A stretch of 64,000 nucleotides of DNA from G965216695 sp965216695 (GTDB taxonomy: Bacteria; Pseudomonadota; Gammaproteobacteria; Pseudomonadales; Azotimanducaceae): contig OZ244212.1 of the NCBI GenBank assembly GCA_965216695.1, positions 1,674,001-1,738,000 of the forward strand, in the 5' to 3' direction. The notes below the pieces were generated by a model. That model was not told the DNA's origin, searched no databases, and saw only the letters and a list, made by a program, of their open reading frames with translations. Position 1 is the first letter of the stretch, and every line of letters starts with the position of its first letter. Both the position numbers and the translations under genes were made by a program. This document shows, piece by piece, positions 36,816 to 45,626 of the stretch.

Positions 36816-37595
36816 ATGATACGCAAGTACAATCGACGATTGCTAGAGGTATTCACGACGAAGCTCGTATTCGATCTCAAATCTGAGGCATCCCGTTTCT
36901 ATCTCAGCTACTTCTGGTGGATTCTCGAACCCGCGCTGTACGTCGCACTCTTCTACGTTATCTTCGGTGTACTCCTGCTGCGGGGTACGGAAGACTTTCT
37001 CGTGTTTCTGCTGTGCGGGAAGATTCCGTTTCTGTGGTTCTCGAAAAGCGTTACCAGCGCCTCCGGTGCAATCATGGAGGGACGGGGGTTAATCAATCAG
37101 GTCGCGATCCCAAAGCAGTTTTTTCCACTGCTGGTGGTTTCCCAGGACTTAGTCAAACAGGTATTCGTATTCGCACTACTATTCGTTTTCCTGCTGCTGT
37201 ACGGGTCGGAACCTCACGTGTCCTGGTTGTTCGTCATTCCGATCGCGATCACTCAACTGGTCTTAATCACGGCGGCCTCGCTGGTCGCTGCATCGATCAC
37301 CCCGTTTCTGCCCGACTTCCGCTACATAGTTTCCACAACGATGATGATGCTGATGTTCAGCTCCGGTATTTTTTACAGTTACAAGGACGTCATCGGCGAG
37401 GAGTACCAGCGACTATTCCTGATGAATCCACTAGCAAACCTGATCGTCAACTACCGGCGCGCGATTATCGACGGCGCTGCGCCCGATTGGCAGAGCCTGG
37501 CCGCGATATCCAGCGCTAGCGCAATTGCCATCGTGCTGATATGGCGTGTATACCGGCGCTTCGATACAACCTATGCGAGACTGGTAATTCAATGA
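36816..37595 (+). CDS. wzm: O-antigen/polysaccharide ABC exporter permease Wzm
   Basis: Inner-membrane permease for undecaprenyl-PP-linked glycan export. 259 residues, ABC2-membrane type, about six helices, with the amphipathic start RLLEVFTTKLVFDLKSEASRFYLSYFWW typical of Wzm/TagG split at residues 6-33. Start at ATG 36816; the open frame begins earlier at 36735. It overlaps wzt as ATGA. Confidence 0.92.
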   Translation: MIRKYNRRLLEVFTTKLVFDLKSEASRFYLSYFWWILEPALYVALFYVIFGVLLLRGTEDFLVFLLCGKIPFLWFSKSVTSASGAIMEGRGLINQVAIPKQFFPLLVVSQDLVKQVFVFALLFVFLLLYGSEPHVSWLFVIPIAITQLVLITAASLVAASITPFLPDFRYIVSTTMMMLMFSSGIFYSYKDVIGEEYQRLFLMNPLANLIVNYRRAIIDGAAPDWQSLAAISSASAIAIVLIWRVYRRFDTTYARLVIQ

Positions 37596-38329
37596 TTCAG
37601 GGCGACCCAATTCTTTGCCTGTCAGACGTTGAACTGTCCTACCGCAAGCGGAGGATGATCATTCGCAGCGCGTACAATCAGGTGCTCAGAGGCATCAACC
37701 TCAATCTCTACGCGGGAGAAACTCTGGGCCTGATCGGTGGCAACGGCAGCGGAAAGTCGACACTATTACGGGTGATCGCCGGCATCTATAGCGTCGACCG
37801 CGGAACGATCGAGCGGAATTGCACAAATGTGTCGCTGTTGTCACTGAATCTCGGATTCGATGAAGGACTCTCCGGGCGCAACAATGCGATCATCAGCGGC
37901 ATGTTGCTCGGCGCTGACCGCGAAACGGTGCTGAAGAACCTCGAGGAGATCATCGAGTTCGCAGAACTCGGTCCTGCGATCGATGATCCACTACGAACAT
38001 ACTCAACCGGGATGCGGGCGCGCCTAGGCTTCTCTATCGCACTCAAGATGCGCACCGAACTGCTGTTGATAGACGAAGTTCTGGGCGTCGGAGACGTCCG
38101 GTTTCAAGCCAAGGCACAACACGCGATGATAGACAAAATCACGTCAAACCAGTCGGTCGTGCTCGTTTCCCACTCGCTGGAACAAGTGAAACGCTTGTGC
38201 ACACGCGCCGCGTGGATTCACGACGGCGTTGTGAAAGAAGACGGCGAACCCGAGGAAGTGTGTGAAACGTATCGCGAGTTTATGCGAGTGGGTGCGTCCC
38301 GCGCGATCCTTCGAGCGGTTTCCGAATGA
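37592..38329 (+). CDS. wzt: O-antigen/polysaccharide ABC exporter ATPase Wzt (short form)
   Basis: 245-residue ATPase partner of Wzm. Walker A GGNGSGKST, signature region YSTGMRARLGF, Walker B LLLIDEVLGVGD, and the switch LVSHSLEQ are present. It ends soon after the nucleotide-binding domain, so it lacks the C-terminal carbohydrate-binding domain that some Wzt proteins use to recognise a capped chain end. This suggests export coupled to synthesis without cap recognition (inference). Overlaps fcl by 4 nt. Confidence 0.93.
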   Translation: MIQGDPILCLSDVELSYRKRRMIIRSAYNQVLRGINLNLYAGETLGLIGGNGSGKSTLLRVIAGIYSVDRGTIERNCTNVSLLSLNLGFDEGLSGRNNAIISGMLLGADRETVLKNLEEIIEFAELGPAIDDPLRTYSTGMRARLGFSIALKMRTELLLIDEVLGVGDVRFQAKAQHAMIDKITSNQSVVLVSHSLEQVKRLCTRAAWIHDGVVKEDGEPEEVCETYREFMRVGASRAILRAVSE

Positions 38330-39306
38330 ACGAAAAAAACCTGTCCACGCCGCACCGCGTGCTCGTCGCCGGTAGTGCTGGCATGGTCGGATCGGCTGTG
38401 TGCCGGGCGCTCCTCAACGCGGGAATACAGCATACCGGAGTGACACGTACCCATGCAGACCTTACGTCCCGGCACGACGTCGATGGCGCGCTCGCCCGCG
38501 AGCGATACGATGCTGTGATCATTGCTGCCGCGCGCGTCGGCGGCATTCACGCCAACGACACGTACCCGGCGGATTTCATCTACGAGAATCTCGCCATCGA
38601 AATGAACCTAATTGATGCCGCCTACCGGGCCGAGATTCCCAGGATCGTCTTTCTGGGCAGTTCCTGTATCTATCCACGCGGCGCCGCACAACCGATGGCA
38701 GAAGGCGCATTGCTGACCGGCACGCTGGAACCCACGAACGAGGCGTACGCCATCGCGAAAATTGCGGGAATCAAGCTATGCGAATCGTACAATCGGCAGT
38801 ATTCAACCGACTACCGCTCGCTGATGCCGACCAATCTGTACGGTCCCGGGGACAACTTTCACCCACAAGACTCCCACGTAATCCCCGGTCTGATCACCCG
38901 ATTTCACGAGGCCAAATCGACTGGACAACGCCGCGTGCCCGTATGGGGCTCAGGCAACCCAAGAAGAGAGTTTCTGCATGTAGACGACCTCGCCGCTGCC
39001 GTCGTTCACGTTCTGTGTCTCGACCGGAGCACCTACTGGGCGGCAGTCGACGAACGCTGTTCGCATCTGAACGTTGGCACCGGCGAGGATGTAACGATAC
39101 GCCACGTCGCAGAACTCATCCGCGCTGCCGTCGGCCTCGATGCTGAACTCGAGTTCGACCCGAGTAAACCAGACGGAACGCCGCGAAAACTACTGGATGT
39201 GGACAGAATCAACGGTCTCGGCTGGTCTGCGCGGATCGATCTGACCACCGGTCTTCAGAACACCTACGAATGGTTTCTAGCCAACCAGCACACAATTCGT
39301 CGTTGA
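38326..39306 (+). CDS. fcl: GDP-L-fucose synthase
   Basis: Epimerase/reductase of the SDR family that converts GDP-4-keto-6-deoxy-mannose to GDP-L-fucose. GSAGMVGSAVCRAL is the NADPH loop, FLGSSCIYP holds the catalytic Ser, and YAIAK the Tyr/Lys pair. 326 residues. AARVGGIHAN is typical of Fcl. Third gene of wzm-wzt-fcl. The preceding enzyme, Gmd, is encoded at 47322-48434 on the other strand. Confidence 0.96.
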   Translation: MNEKNLSTPHRVLVAGSAGMVGSAVCRALLNAGIQHTGVTRTHADLTSRHDVDGALARERYDAVIIAAARVGGIHANDTYPADFIYENLAIEMNLIDAAYRAEIPRIVFLGSSCIYPRGAAQPMAEGALLTGTLEPTNEAYAIAKIAGIKLCESYNRQYSTDYRSLMPTNLYGPGDNFHPQDSHVIPGLITRFHEAKSTGQRRVPVWGSGNPRREFLHVDDLAAAVVHVLCLDRSTYWAAVDERCSHLNVGTGEDVTIRHVAELIRAAVGLDAELEFDPSKPDGTPRKLLDVDRINGLGWSARIDLTTGLQNTYEWFLANQHTIRR

Positions 39307-39315
39307 TACCGCGGA

Positions 39316-40143
39316 TCAACCAAGCCTCCGATAGGTGCGATCAGTCTCGCGGTAAACAAAGCGAGTCTGGTCGAACATGCGTTTGACGCGGCGGGGCGCC
39401 CGCCACAGCAACCAGTCCATGAACGCCAGCGGGTGGTCCATCGCCCCCGCAGCACGAGCGAAGTCTTTCACCTCGTCGCGGTACTCATTTGCATACCGGC
39501 GGCTCAGTTGACCTTCGCGCCTCTCAAAACCGCCAAGCCAGGCTTCCACGATGGCCAGTTCGGCCACTTCGGCAAGGCAGTGCCAGATGAGGGCGTCTCC
39601 AGCCAGCTTCATGGAGCGCACCCGCGTCCAATCCACATGTTTGTGCACCCGTCCCGACCAGAACGTCGACTCCTGCTGAATGAAGGGAAGCCGCCTACCG
39701 TACAGCCCGGCGCGAATCAGGCGGCGCCTGTAACGGAACGGAACCGCAGCTTCGATCAGATGGCCGCGGTCGTTATAGCCGCAGATCAACCCCGTTATCC
39801 AGTCCGCTCCCTGGGACATGACCTCCGATGCAATCTGAAACGCGTCTGGAGAAAAGTAGTCGCCCGCGCCCAGGTAGCAATAGACGTCGGCAGACTCACA
39901 CGCCGAGAAACCTGCAACCAAGGCATCATAGAGACCGTCGTCCGCAGCACGCACCACACGCACGTCGATGTTTTTCGACATCGACGTAACAATCGGCGTT
40001 TCAGGCGACGACTCGGGCATGTGTACCCGATAGCTGAGCGAGTGTTTCCCGTCTTCCAACGCACTTTGCGCCACCACGGATCGCACCGTGCGCTGCAAAC
40101 GATCGTCCGCCAAAAGACACGGAGTTACCACGTGAAAGTGCAT
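39316..40143 (-). CDS. GT2-like glycosyltransferase
   Basis: 275 residues. FHVVTPCLLADDRLQRTVRSV resembles the GT-A N-terminus (residues 3-23 in type), followed by RAADDGLYDALVAGF and CYLGAGDYF, where a DxD-like position reads GAGD as in a known subset of GT2 enzymes. LPFIQQESTFW is the acceptor-loop motif of that subset. Convergent with fcl by 9 bp and divergent from the next glycosyltransferase across only 29 bp. Sugar specificity unknown. Confidence 0.8.
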   Translation of the reverse strand: MHFHVVTPCLLADDRLQRTVRSVVAQSALEDGKHSLSYRVHMPESSPETPIVTSMSKNIDVRVVRAADDGLYDALVAGFSACESADVYCYLGAGDYFSPDAFQIASEVMSQGADWITGLICGYNDRGHLIEAAVPFRYRRRLIRAGLYGRRLPFIQQESTFWSGRVHKHVDWTRVRSMKLAGDALIWHCLAEVAELAIVEAWLGGFERREGQLSRRYANEYRDEVKDFARAAGAMDHPLAFMDWLLWRAPRRVKRMFDQTRFVYRETDRTYRRLG

Positions 40144-40172
40144 GTCAGCCTATACCACACATCAGGACGCGC

Positions 40173-40958
40173 GTGATCATAAGCACCGTCATTCCCGTTC
40201 TCGACGATCCAAAGGGTCTCACGGCGACACTCCAGAGTCTGCCACGCGAGCCCAACCTGGAAGTGATTCTGATCGACGGCGGTTCGAGTCACGCCACGCG
40301 CTCGGTGATTCAGGCCCATGCGGCGCGCTTCGCTTACTCAGAAAGCGGTCAGGACAGCGGCATTGCAGATGCCATGAATCGTGGACTTGCGCGGTCGCAC
40401 GGGGAAGTCGTTGCGATACTGAATGCCGGCGACACCTGGTTCCCACACACACTGGAACTGGTACACGCAGCGCTACGCGACCATCCTGCGTCCGATATCT
40501 ACCACGGAACCGTCGAGTACGTGTCACAGGAGGGCGCCACGCATCGCGTGGAACCCGATGTAGAGCAGTTGCCATTCCGAATGTCGGTGTTTCACCCAAC
40601 GATGTTCGTGCGCAAAGACTGCTACGAACGCCTCGGCGGCTATGATCCCGCGTTCGCGTACGCAATGGATTCCGAATGGTGCCATCGCGCGGCAGCGGCT
40701 GGCGCGCGATTCCATCGTATCGATCAGCCGCTCGCGCGGATGGCACTCGGAGGCCGCAGCGATGTCCACTACGTCGCGGCGCTTCGTGAGTACCGTCGCT
40801 CGGTGATACGCCATCAACTGGCGTCACCCTGGCGCGCGCACGCGTCGTTCGCAATCGTTCTCGCCGGAAAATGGGCGGCACGAACTCCGCCGCTGAAACA
40901 ACTCGTGAATCTTACGCTTCGATCAGCGCTGTCCCGCTCGAATCACCACGTCACCTGA
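40173..40958 (+). CDS. GT2 glycosyltransferase
   Basis: 261 residues. STVIPVLDDPKGLTATLQSL, LIDGGSSHAT, DSGIADAMNRGL and LNAGDTW are the standard motifs of the WcaA-like GT2 group where GD replaces DxD, and VFHPTMFVRK is its acceptor loop. GTG start at 40173. Its last 36 bp overlap the convergent SqdB-like gene. Together with the preceding divergent gene it suggests a locally duplicated or shuffled pair. Confidence 0.88.
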   Translation: MIISTVIPVLDDPKGLTATLQSLPREPNLEVILIDGGSSHATRSVIQAHAARFAYSESGQDSGIADAMNRGLARSHGEVVAILNAGDTWFPHTLELVHAALRDHPASDIYHGTVEYVSQEGATHRVEPDVEQLPFRMSVFHPTMFVRKDCYERLGGYDPAFAYAMDSEWCHRAAAAGARFHRIDQPLARMALGGRSDVHYVAALREYRRSVIRHQLASPWRAHASFAIVLAGKWAARTPPLKQLVNLTLRSALSRSNHHVT

Positions 40959-42170
40959 ATCCAGGGACGGCACCCCTGGCCGTTGTTGCTGCGTCCACGT
41001 GGACGTGCACGGGATCTTCGAGAGATCGCATCGACTAGAATACTTTTCGGCGATCTCCTTGACCTCCAACATCAGTCCGTCTGCCAGCGTCGTCGGCTTG
41101 AGACCGAGTGAAATAAACGTATCGTTCTCGACCAGCAGCTCGTTCTCCGGCGCTTCGTTGCGCGGATTTGGCACATGCTCTACCTGAGCGCCGGTAAGCT
41201 CTGCGATCATGCTCGCCAGATCGCCCACTCGATGGGTCTCGGTCATTTGGTTGATGATGCGAACCCGGTCCGCTTCCGGTGGATTGCGCACTGCGAGCTC
41301 AACGCACTGAACCGTATCTCTAATGTGAATGAACGCACGCGTCTGGCCGCCTGTGCCGTGAACAGTCAAAGGGTAGCCTACCGCCGCCTGCATCAGAAAA
41401 CGGTTTAGTACCGTGCCGTAGTCGCCGTCGTAGTCGAACCGGTTGATCAGTTCGTCAGCCATCCGAGTTTCGGGTGTTTGGGTGCCCCAGACGATTCCCT
41501 GATGCAGATCAGTCACGCGTACTGCATCATTCTTGTTGTAGTAGGCAAACATCAACTGATCCAGGCTCTTCGTCATGTGATATACGCTGCCCGGGTTGGT
41601 TGGGTAGAGGATCTCCTGCTGAATCTTCCGGCCGTCACCGGGCTCTATCGAAACCGTCAAGTAACCTTCGGGGAGCTTGACGCCCGCAGTTCCATATCCG
41701 TACACCCCCATCGTTCCCAGGTGCACTATGTGTATGTCGAGGCCCGTCTGCACGACCGCAGCCAACAGATTATGTGTGGCATTTACGTTGTTGCTGACGG
41801 TGTAACGCTTATGGCGAGGCGATTTCATCGAGTACGGAGCCGCCCGCTGCTCTGCGAAATGAACAATCGTGCCGGGTGCGTAATCTGAAATGAGTTGAGC
41901 AAGTGCATCGTACTCCGCCGCCACATCGAGGTTCTCAAACTCGATCTGTCGGCCGCTCATACGCTGCCAGGTATCCAACCGCACCCCGATCGGCCGGATC
42001 GGCGTAAGGCTTTCGGCTTCCAGCTCGTTGTCGATGTTCCGCCGGGACAGATTGTCTACGATCAGAACGTCGTAGCCGGCGTTCGACAGGTGCAAGGCCG
42101 TGGGCCATCCACAGAACCCGTCGCCACCGAGCACCAGTACCCGGTTGCTCTCCTTTTCGACCCTCTGCAT
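40923..42170 (-). CDS. SqdB-like UDP-sulfoquinovose synthase homologue
   Basis: 415-residue SDR epimerase very close in motifs to SQD1/SqdB, which joins sulfite to UDP-glucose to give UDP-sulfoquinovose. The NAD loop is GGDGFCGWPTALHLS (residues 15-29), a hallmark of the group. The catalytic Thr-Met-Gly is at 153-155 in LGTMGVYGYG, and Tyr197/Lys201 form YHMTK. AEQRAAPYSMKS matches the substrate-binding stretch. No SqdC/SqdX/SqdD partner is nearby, and it lies among glycan genes, so a role in a sulfonated glycan rather than sulfolipid is plausible. AGGAG lies just before the ATG. Confidence 0.85.
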   Translation of the reverse strand: MQRVEKESNRVLVLGGDGFCGWPTALHLSNAGYDVLIVDNLSRRNIDNELEAESLTPIRPIGVRLDTWQRMSGRQIEFENLDVAAEYDALAQLISDYAPGTIVHFAEQRAAPYSMKSPRHKRYTVSNNVNATHNLLAAVVQTGLDIHIVHLGTMGVYGYGTAGVKLPEGYLTVSIEPGDGRKIQQEILYPTNPGSVYHMTKSLDQLMFAYYNKNDAVRVTDLHQGIVWGTQTPETRMADELINRFDYDGDYGTVLNRFLMQAAVGYPLTVHGTGGQTRAFIHIRDTVQCVELAVRNPPEADRVRIINQMTETHRVGDLASMIAELTGAQVEHVPNPRNEAPENELLVENDTFISLGLKPTTLADGLMLEVKEIAEKYSSRCDLSKIPCTSTWTQQQRPGVPSLDSGDVVIRAGQR

Positions 42171-42262
42171 TATGCGCTCTCCTCGTGGATTGAATCGCGA
42201 TGAGAAACGGGCGAATTCGATCTCGGCCGCCCAGTTGCAATGATATCGAGATTTCAGGCGCT
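42171..42262. promoter_or_regulatory. Divergent gap SqdB-like / GT4
   Basis: 92 bp. TTGCAA on minus (complement of 42235-42240) could be a -35 but no -10 match follows at the right distance. Function inferred only from divergent orientation. Confidence 0.25.
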
Positions 42263-43375
42263 ATGAGAGTCGCTGTTGACGCCCGGCCGCTGAAACACCC
42301 GTTTACGGGGATCGGAATATACACGAAAAAACTGCTTCAGCGGCTATCTGCTTGCGGGGATATAGAACTTCTCCTATACGGACACACCACTGGCGCCGAG
42401 CACCCCGTTGCCTCCGTTTCGCGCCCGTTCGAGGGAGCGCGATTCGTCAGCGCGCTCGTCGCATTGACCCGCATGGGTGCTTGGGCAAAAAGCGACCGCG
42501 CCGACGTTTTCTGGTCACCACGACATCATCTGCCGTTTCTTCCTGAAAAACTTCCCGCAGTAACCACCGTGCACGATCTGGTCTGGAAGATCGTTCCGAA
42601 AACAATGCCTGCCGCGAACCGAATTACCGAGCGTCTTCTAATGCCGGCAAGTCTACGCAGATCTACCCGGATACTCGTTCCGAGCAGAACGACGGCCAAC
42701 GATCTGCAGCAGCACTTTCCCGCGACTTCCGGTCGCGTTCGCATTACACCTCTCGGATGCGACATGTGCCCGCCAGACGACCAAACGATCTCCGAATCAC
42801 ACGAACCCTACATGCTTTTTGTCGGCGGGGTGCAGCCCAGAAAAAACCTTGCAACGGTGCTCGCGGCTATGCGCTTGCTGCTCGAGAGCGTAGATTCAGC
42901 TCCCGAACTGCGGATCGTAGGCTGCCATGACGCAGCACGCGGCGAGCTTGCACGCTGTGTTGCGCGTCACCAATTGTCAGAGCATGTGCATATCATCGGA
43001 ACGATCGATGAACAGGATCTGGTACGCCTCTACCAGGGGTGCGAGTTCCTGGTCGCACCGTCCTGGTACGAGGGCTTCGGCTTGACTGTGCTGGAAGCTC
43101 AGTCTTTCGGTAAACCCGCAATCGTCTCCAAAGACAACGCACTCAGTGAACTGGTATCCGGAGGTGGTCTTGTCGTGAACCCCGCTTCCGCATCCGACCT
43201 GGCAAACGCGATGGCGACGCTGATTTCGAGACCGGAAGAATACAAACGCTGCTGTGCAAGTGCGACCGCCAACGCTGAGACGTACGACTGGGACGATACC
43301 GCGCGGCTCACAGCCAGAGCCCTATATGAAGCCTCGAATACCGACGGCAACGCCTGGCCGGAGAACAACACTTGA
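42263..43375 (+). CDS. GT4 (GT-B fold) glycosyltransferase
   Basis: 370 residues starting at ATG 42263 (MRVAVDARPLKHPFTGIGIY, a common GT4 start). The second Rossmann domain has FVGGVQPRKNL and the EX7E motif in PSWYEGFGLTVLEAQSFGKP. Retaining transferase of the mannosyltransferase-like group; the sugar is not predictable. First of a plus-strand trio ending at 45626. Its stop overlaps the next TTG start. Confidence 0.92.
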   Translation: MRVAVDARPLKHPFTGIGIYTKKLLQRLSACGDIELLLYGHTTGAEHPVASVSRPFEGARFVSALVALTRMGAWAKSDRADVFWSPRHHLPFLPEKLPAVTTVHDLVWKIVPKTMPAANRITERLLMPASLRRSTRILVPSRTTANDLQQHFPATSGRVRITPLGCDMCPPDDQTISESHEPYMLFVGGVQPRKNLATVLAAMRLLLESVDSAPELRIVGCHDAARGELARCVARHQLSEHVHIIGTIDEQDLVRLYQGCEFLVAPSWYEGFGLTVLEAQSFGKPAIVSKDNALSELVSGGGLVVNPASASDLANAMATLISRPEEYKRCCASATANAETYDWDDTARLTARALYEASNTDGNAWPENNT

Positions 43376-44166
43376 AAGATTTTGCAATATTTGTCTTTGG
43401 GCATACGCGCGCGAACCTTCTAGGTGACCTGCTCGAAAGCTTGAAGCGGCAATCGGCGATCGGCCACGTCGAATTGTGGCTCGACGGATACCAGGGTAAT
43501 CCAGAAACGAAAAATCGTGTAGAGGTCTGCCGGAGGATCGGCGATTCGTTCCGTGTGGCTAACCGTCTGTACCACAACGGTCAGCTAGGCTTCCGCAAGA
43601 TGATGCTGCAGGCAATGCAATACGCTACCGTAAACTATCGGCAGATCGTATTTCTCGAAGACGACTGCTTTCCGACGCGGCATGCAATCGATACATTCAG
43701 ACGAGAACTCGACGCGGTCGAGAACGCAGCGGACGTGTTCTCCGTGTACGGGCACCCGTTCCTCATAGGTGAACACAGCGGATACTGCACACGCTTTCAG
43801 GGTTGGGGGTGGGCAACAACCAACACGAAACTCGCGCCCTACGTCGATCCGCTCGTTCGCTGCTACTCTATGTCGGAATTCGAATTCCTGCAGTTCACAC
43901 AGAAGAGCCTGACATCCCGAGTGCGCGGACGCCTCGACGTCACGCCACCACGACTGCCGTCGGACACACTGACCCGCTTTTTTGCCTGGGACGAAACGCT
44001 GGCACTTCTCACCGCGCTCGACAACAAAACCCACAAACGAACCGAGCAGCGCGTAATCTATAACTGCGGTATGGGCACCGATTCAGCGCACTTTCGCGCC
44101 CACGAACACTTTCGCGCACCTCCGTTCAACCTCATAGCACCCGATGAAGTCTGGGACGTGTTCTGA
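43372..44166 (+). CDS. Putative GT-A glycosyltransferase
   Basis: 264 residues. FAIFVFGHTRANLLGDLLES and IVFLEDDCFPT form a GT-A start and an acidic metal site (EDD, about residue 101) like GT13-type and related bacterial enzymes. FQGWGWATTNTKL is a further recognisable motif. TTG start overlapping the previous stop (TTGA). Not closely similar to any characterised protein I recognise. It overlaps the next gene by 1 bp. Confidence 0.65.
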   Translation: MKDFAIFVFGHTRANLLGDLLESLKRQSAIGHVELWLDGYQGNPETKNRVEVCRRIGDSFRVANRLYHNGQLGFRKMMLQAMQYATVNYRQIVFLEDDCFPTRHAIDTFRRELDAVENAADVFSVYGHPFLIGEHSGYCTRFQGWGWATTNTKLAPYVDPLVRCYSMSEFEFLQFTQKSLTSRVRGRLDVTPPRLPSDTLTRFFAWDETLALLTALDNKTHKRTEQRVIYNCGMGTDSAHFRAHEHFRAPPFNLIAPDEVWDVF

Positions 44167-45626
44167 TGCAGAAGATATTCATCGCCGACCCTGCGCTGCG
44201 CGATCATCGCGGACACCACTTCAATCTCACGAAAATGTACAGCCAGGTATGCGTCAGTGCAGGGCTGAGGCCCATCTGGCTCGTGAACAAAGCATACGAA
44301 CTCCCGGCGGACGACGGAATCACAGTGGTGCGTTGCTTCTCCGAGGACAGTTACTCTGCTTTCGCGAACGGAGGCACCGGTCGAGCGCCCGTCTCAGAAA
44401 ACGACCAAAGATCCGGTGCGCAGGATTCGCGTGGCGGAGATGTTTCACCGATCAAACGGTTGTATCGGCTATTGCCACTGCGCTACAGACAACGCTTGAC
44501 CCCCGTGGTCCACAACTTTCTCGACCGAGCACGCCGGAGGAAGACCGATGCGTTGGACGACTCCACCAGGGAACCCACTGCTCCCCAGGCACCCAGACCG
44601 GAAGTCGAACTATTGGCTGCTCTGCAGAAGTTCCAGTTCAACTCAGACGATGTGGTGTTCTTTCACACCGCTCACGCAGATACATACCGCCTGGTGACCG
44701 ATTTCTATTCAGCCGCCGTTCCGGTACGAAACTGGAATGCGTTCCCCGTGTTTCGCCTGAGCACGCCCTACGATGAACGCGTGATGCCCCACAATCAGTC
44801 GAAACCCGATATGCGTGTGTACGTCGACCGCCTGAGCCGACTCGCGCTGCTCGACCGTCGCGTGTTTCTGCATGCTGAAAACGAGGCATTGGCGGAGCAC
44901 CTGTCCACGGCTATGAATCAGCGCGTTACCCCTATTGCAATTCCGCCAATCGATCAACCCTGCGACCTCACCCAAGTAGAGCCCAACCAGAGTCTGCAAA
45001 TCGCCTATCTCGGTCCTGCAAGGACGGAAAAAGGTTTTCCACTGCTACCAGATATGGTGCAGTCCATTCTTGCCTACGAACCGAGATTGGCCGTCAAAAT
45101 CACGATCCAGATCACGCCGCAGATACTGGGTTACACGCAGGACGTGCTGGATGCCGTAAGATTACTTCAAGCGATCGAAGATGATCGCCTTGTCCTAATT
45201 GTCGATCCTCTTGAATACGACGCATACGCCACCCTGTTACGACAGACCGATGTCGTTCTTATGCCCTACGACCGGGAGCGATACAGTGTACGAAGCTCAG
45301 GTATTGCCGTGGAGGCGGTGTTGTCCGAGGCGGTTGTGATGTCGTTTGCAAACACGTTTCCCGCCCACCTCGCCGGATCCGCCGGGGTCACGTTGGACAA
45401 CCACACTCCCGTCGCCGAACTGATCGAACACATCGCCTCAAATCAGGAACACTTTCGCAAGTTGTGTCGCGACCGGAGAGAGTGGTATCTCGAACACCAC
45501 TCCCAACAGAAGTGCGCGGACGCAATTAGCTCTGCCGGGGGAATGATCGACGAAAGCGAACCGCCGAGCCCACCCGGCGGCGAATGGCCGGAGTGGATTC
45601 CATTGATCACCCGCGAATCAGACTAA
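44166..45626 (+). CDS. Putative GT4-like glycosyltransferase
   Basis: 486 residues. The N-terminus (DPALRDHRGHHFNLTKMY) and the C-terminal half (IAYLGPARTEKGFPLLPDM; MPYDRERYSVRSSGIAVEAV) look like a GT-B enzyme of the GT4 superfamily. A central charged, low-complexity linker near residues 75-145 is unusual. The 3' end overlaps the convergent FkbM gene by 9 bp. Product unknown beyond family. Confidence 0.7.
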   Translation: MQKIFIADPALRDHRGHHFNLTKMYSQVCVSAGLRPIWLVNKAYELPADDGITVVRCFSEDSYSAFANGGTGRAPVSENDQRSGAQDSRGGDVSPIKRLYRLLPLRYRQRLTPVVHNFLDRARRRKTDALDDSTREPTAPQAPRPEVELLAALQKFQFNSDDVVFFHTAHADTYRLVTDFYSAAVPVRNWNAFPVFRLSTPYDERVMPHNQSKPDMRVYVDRLSRLALLDRRVFLHAENEALAEHLSTAMNQRVTPIAIPPIDQPCDLTQVEPNQSLQIAYLGPARTEKGFPLLPDMVQSILAYEPRLAVKITIQITPQILGYTQDVLDAVRLLQAIEDDRLVLIVDPLEYDAYATLLRQTDVVLMPYDRERYSVRSSGIAVEAVLSEAVVMSFANTFPAHLAGSAGVTLDNHTPVAELIEHIASNQEHFRKLCRDRREWYLEHHSQQKCADAISSAGGMIDESEPPSPPGGEWPEWIPLITRESD

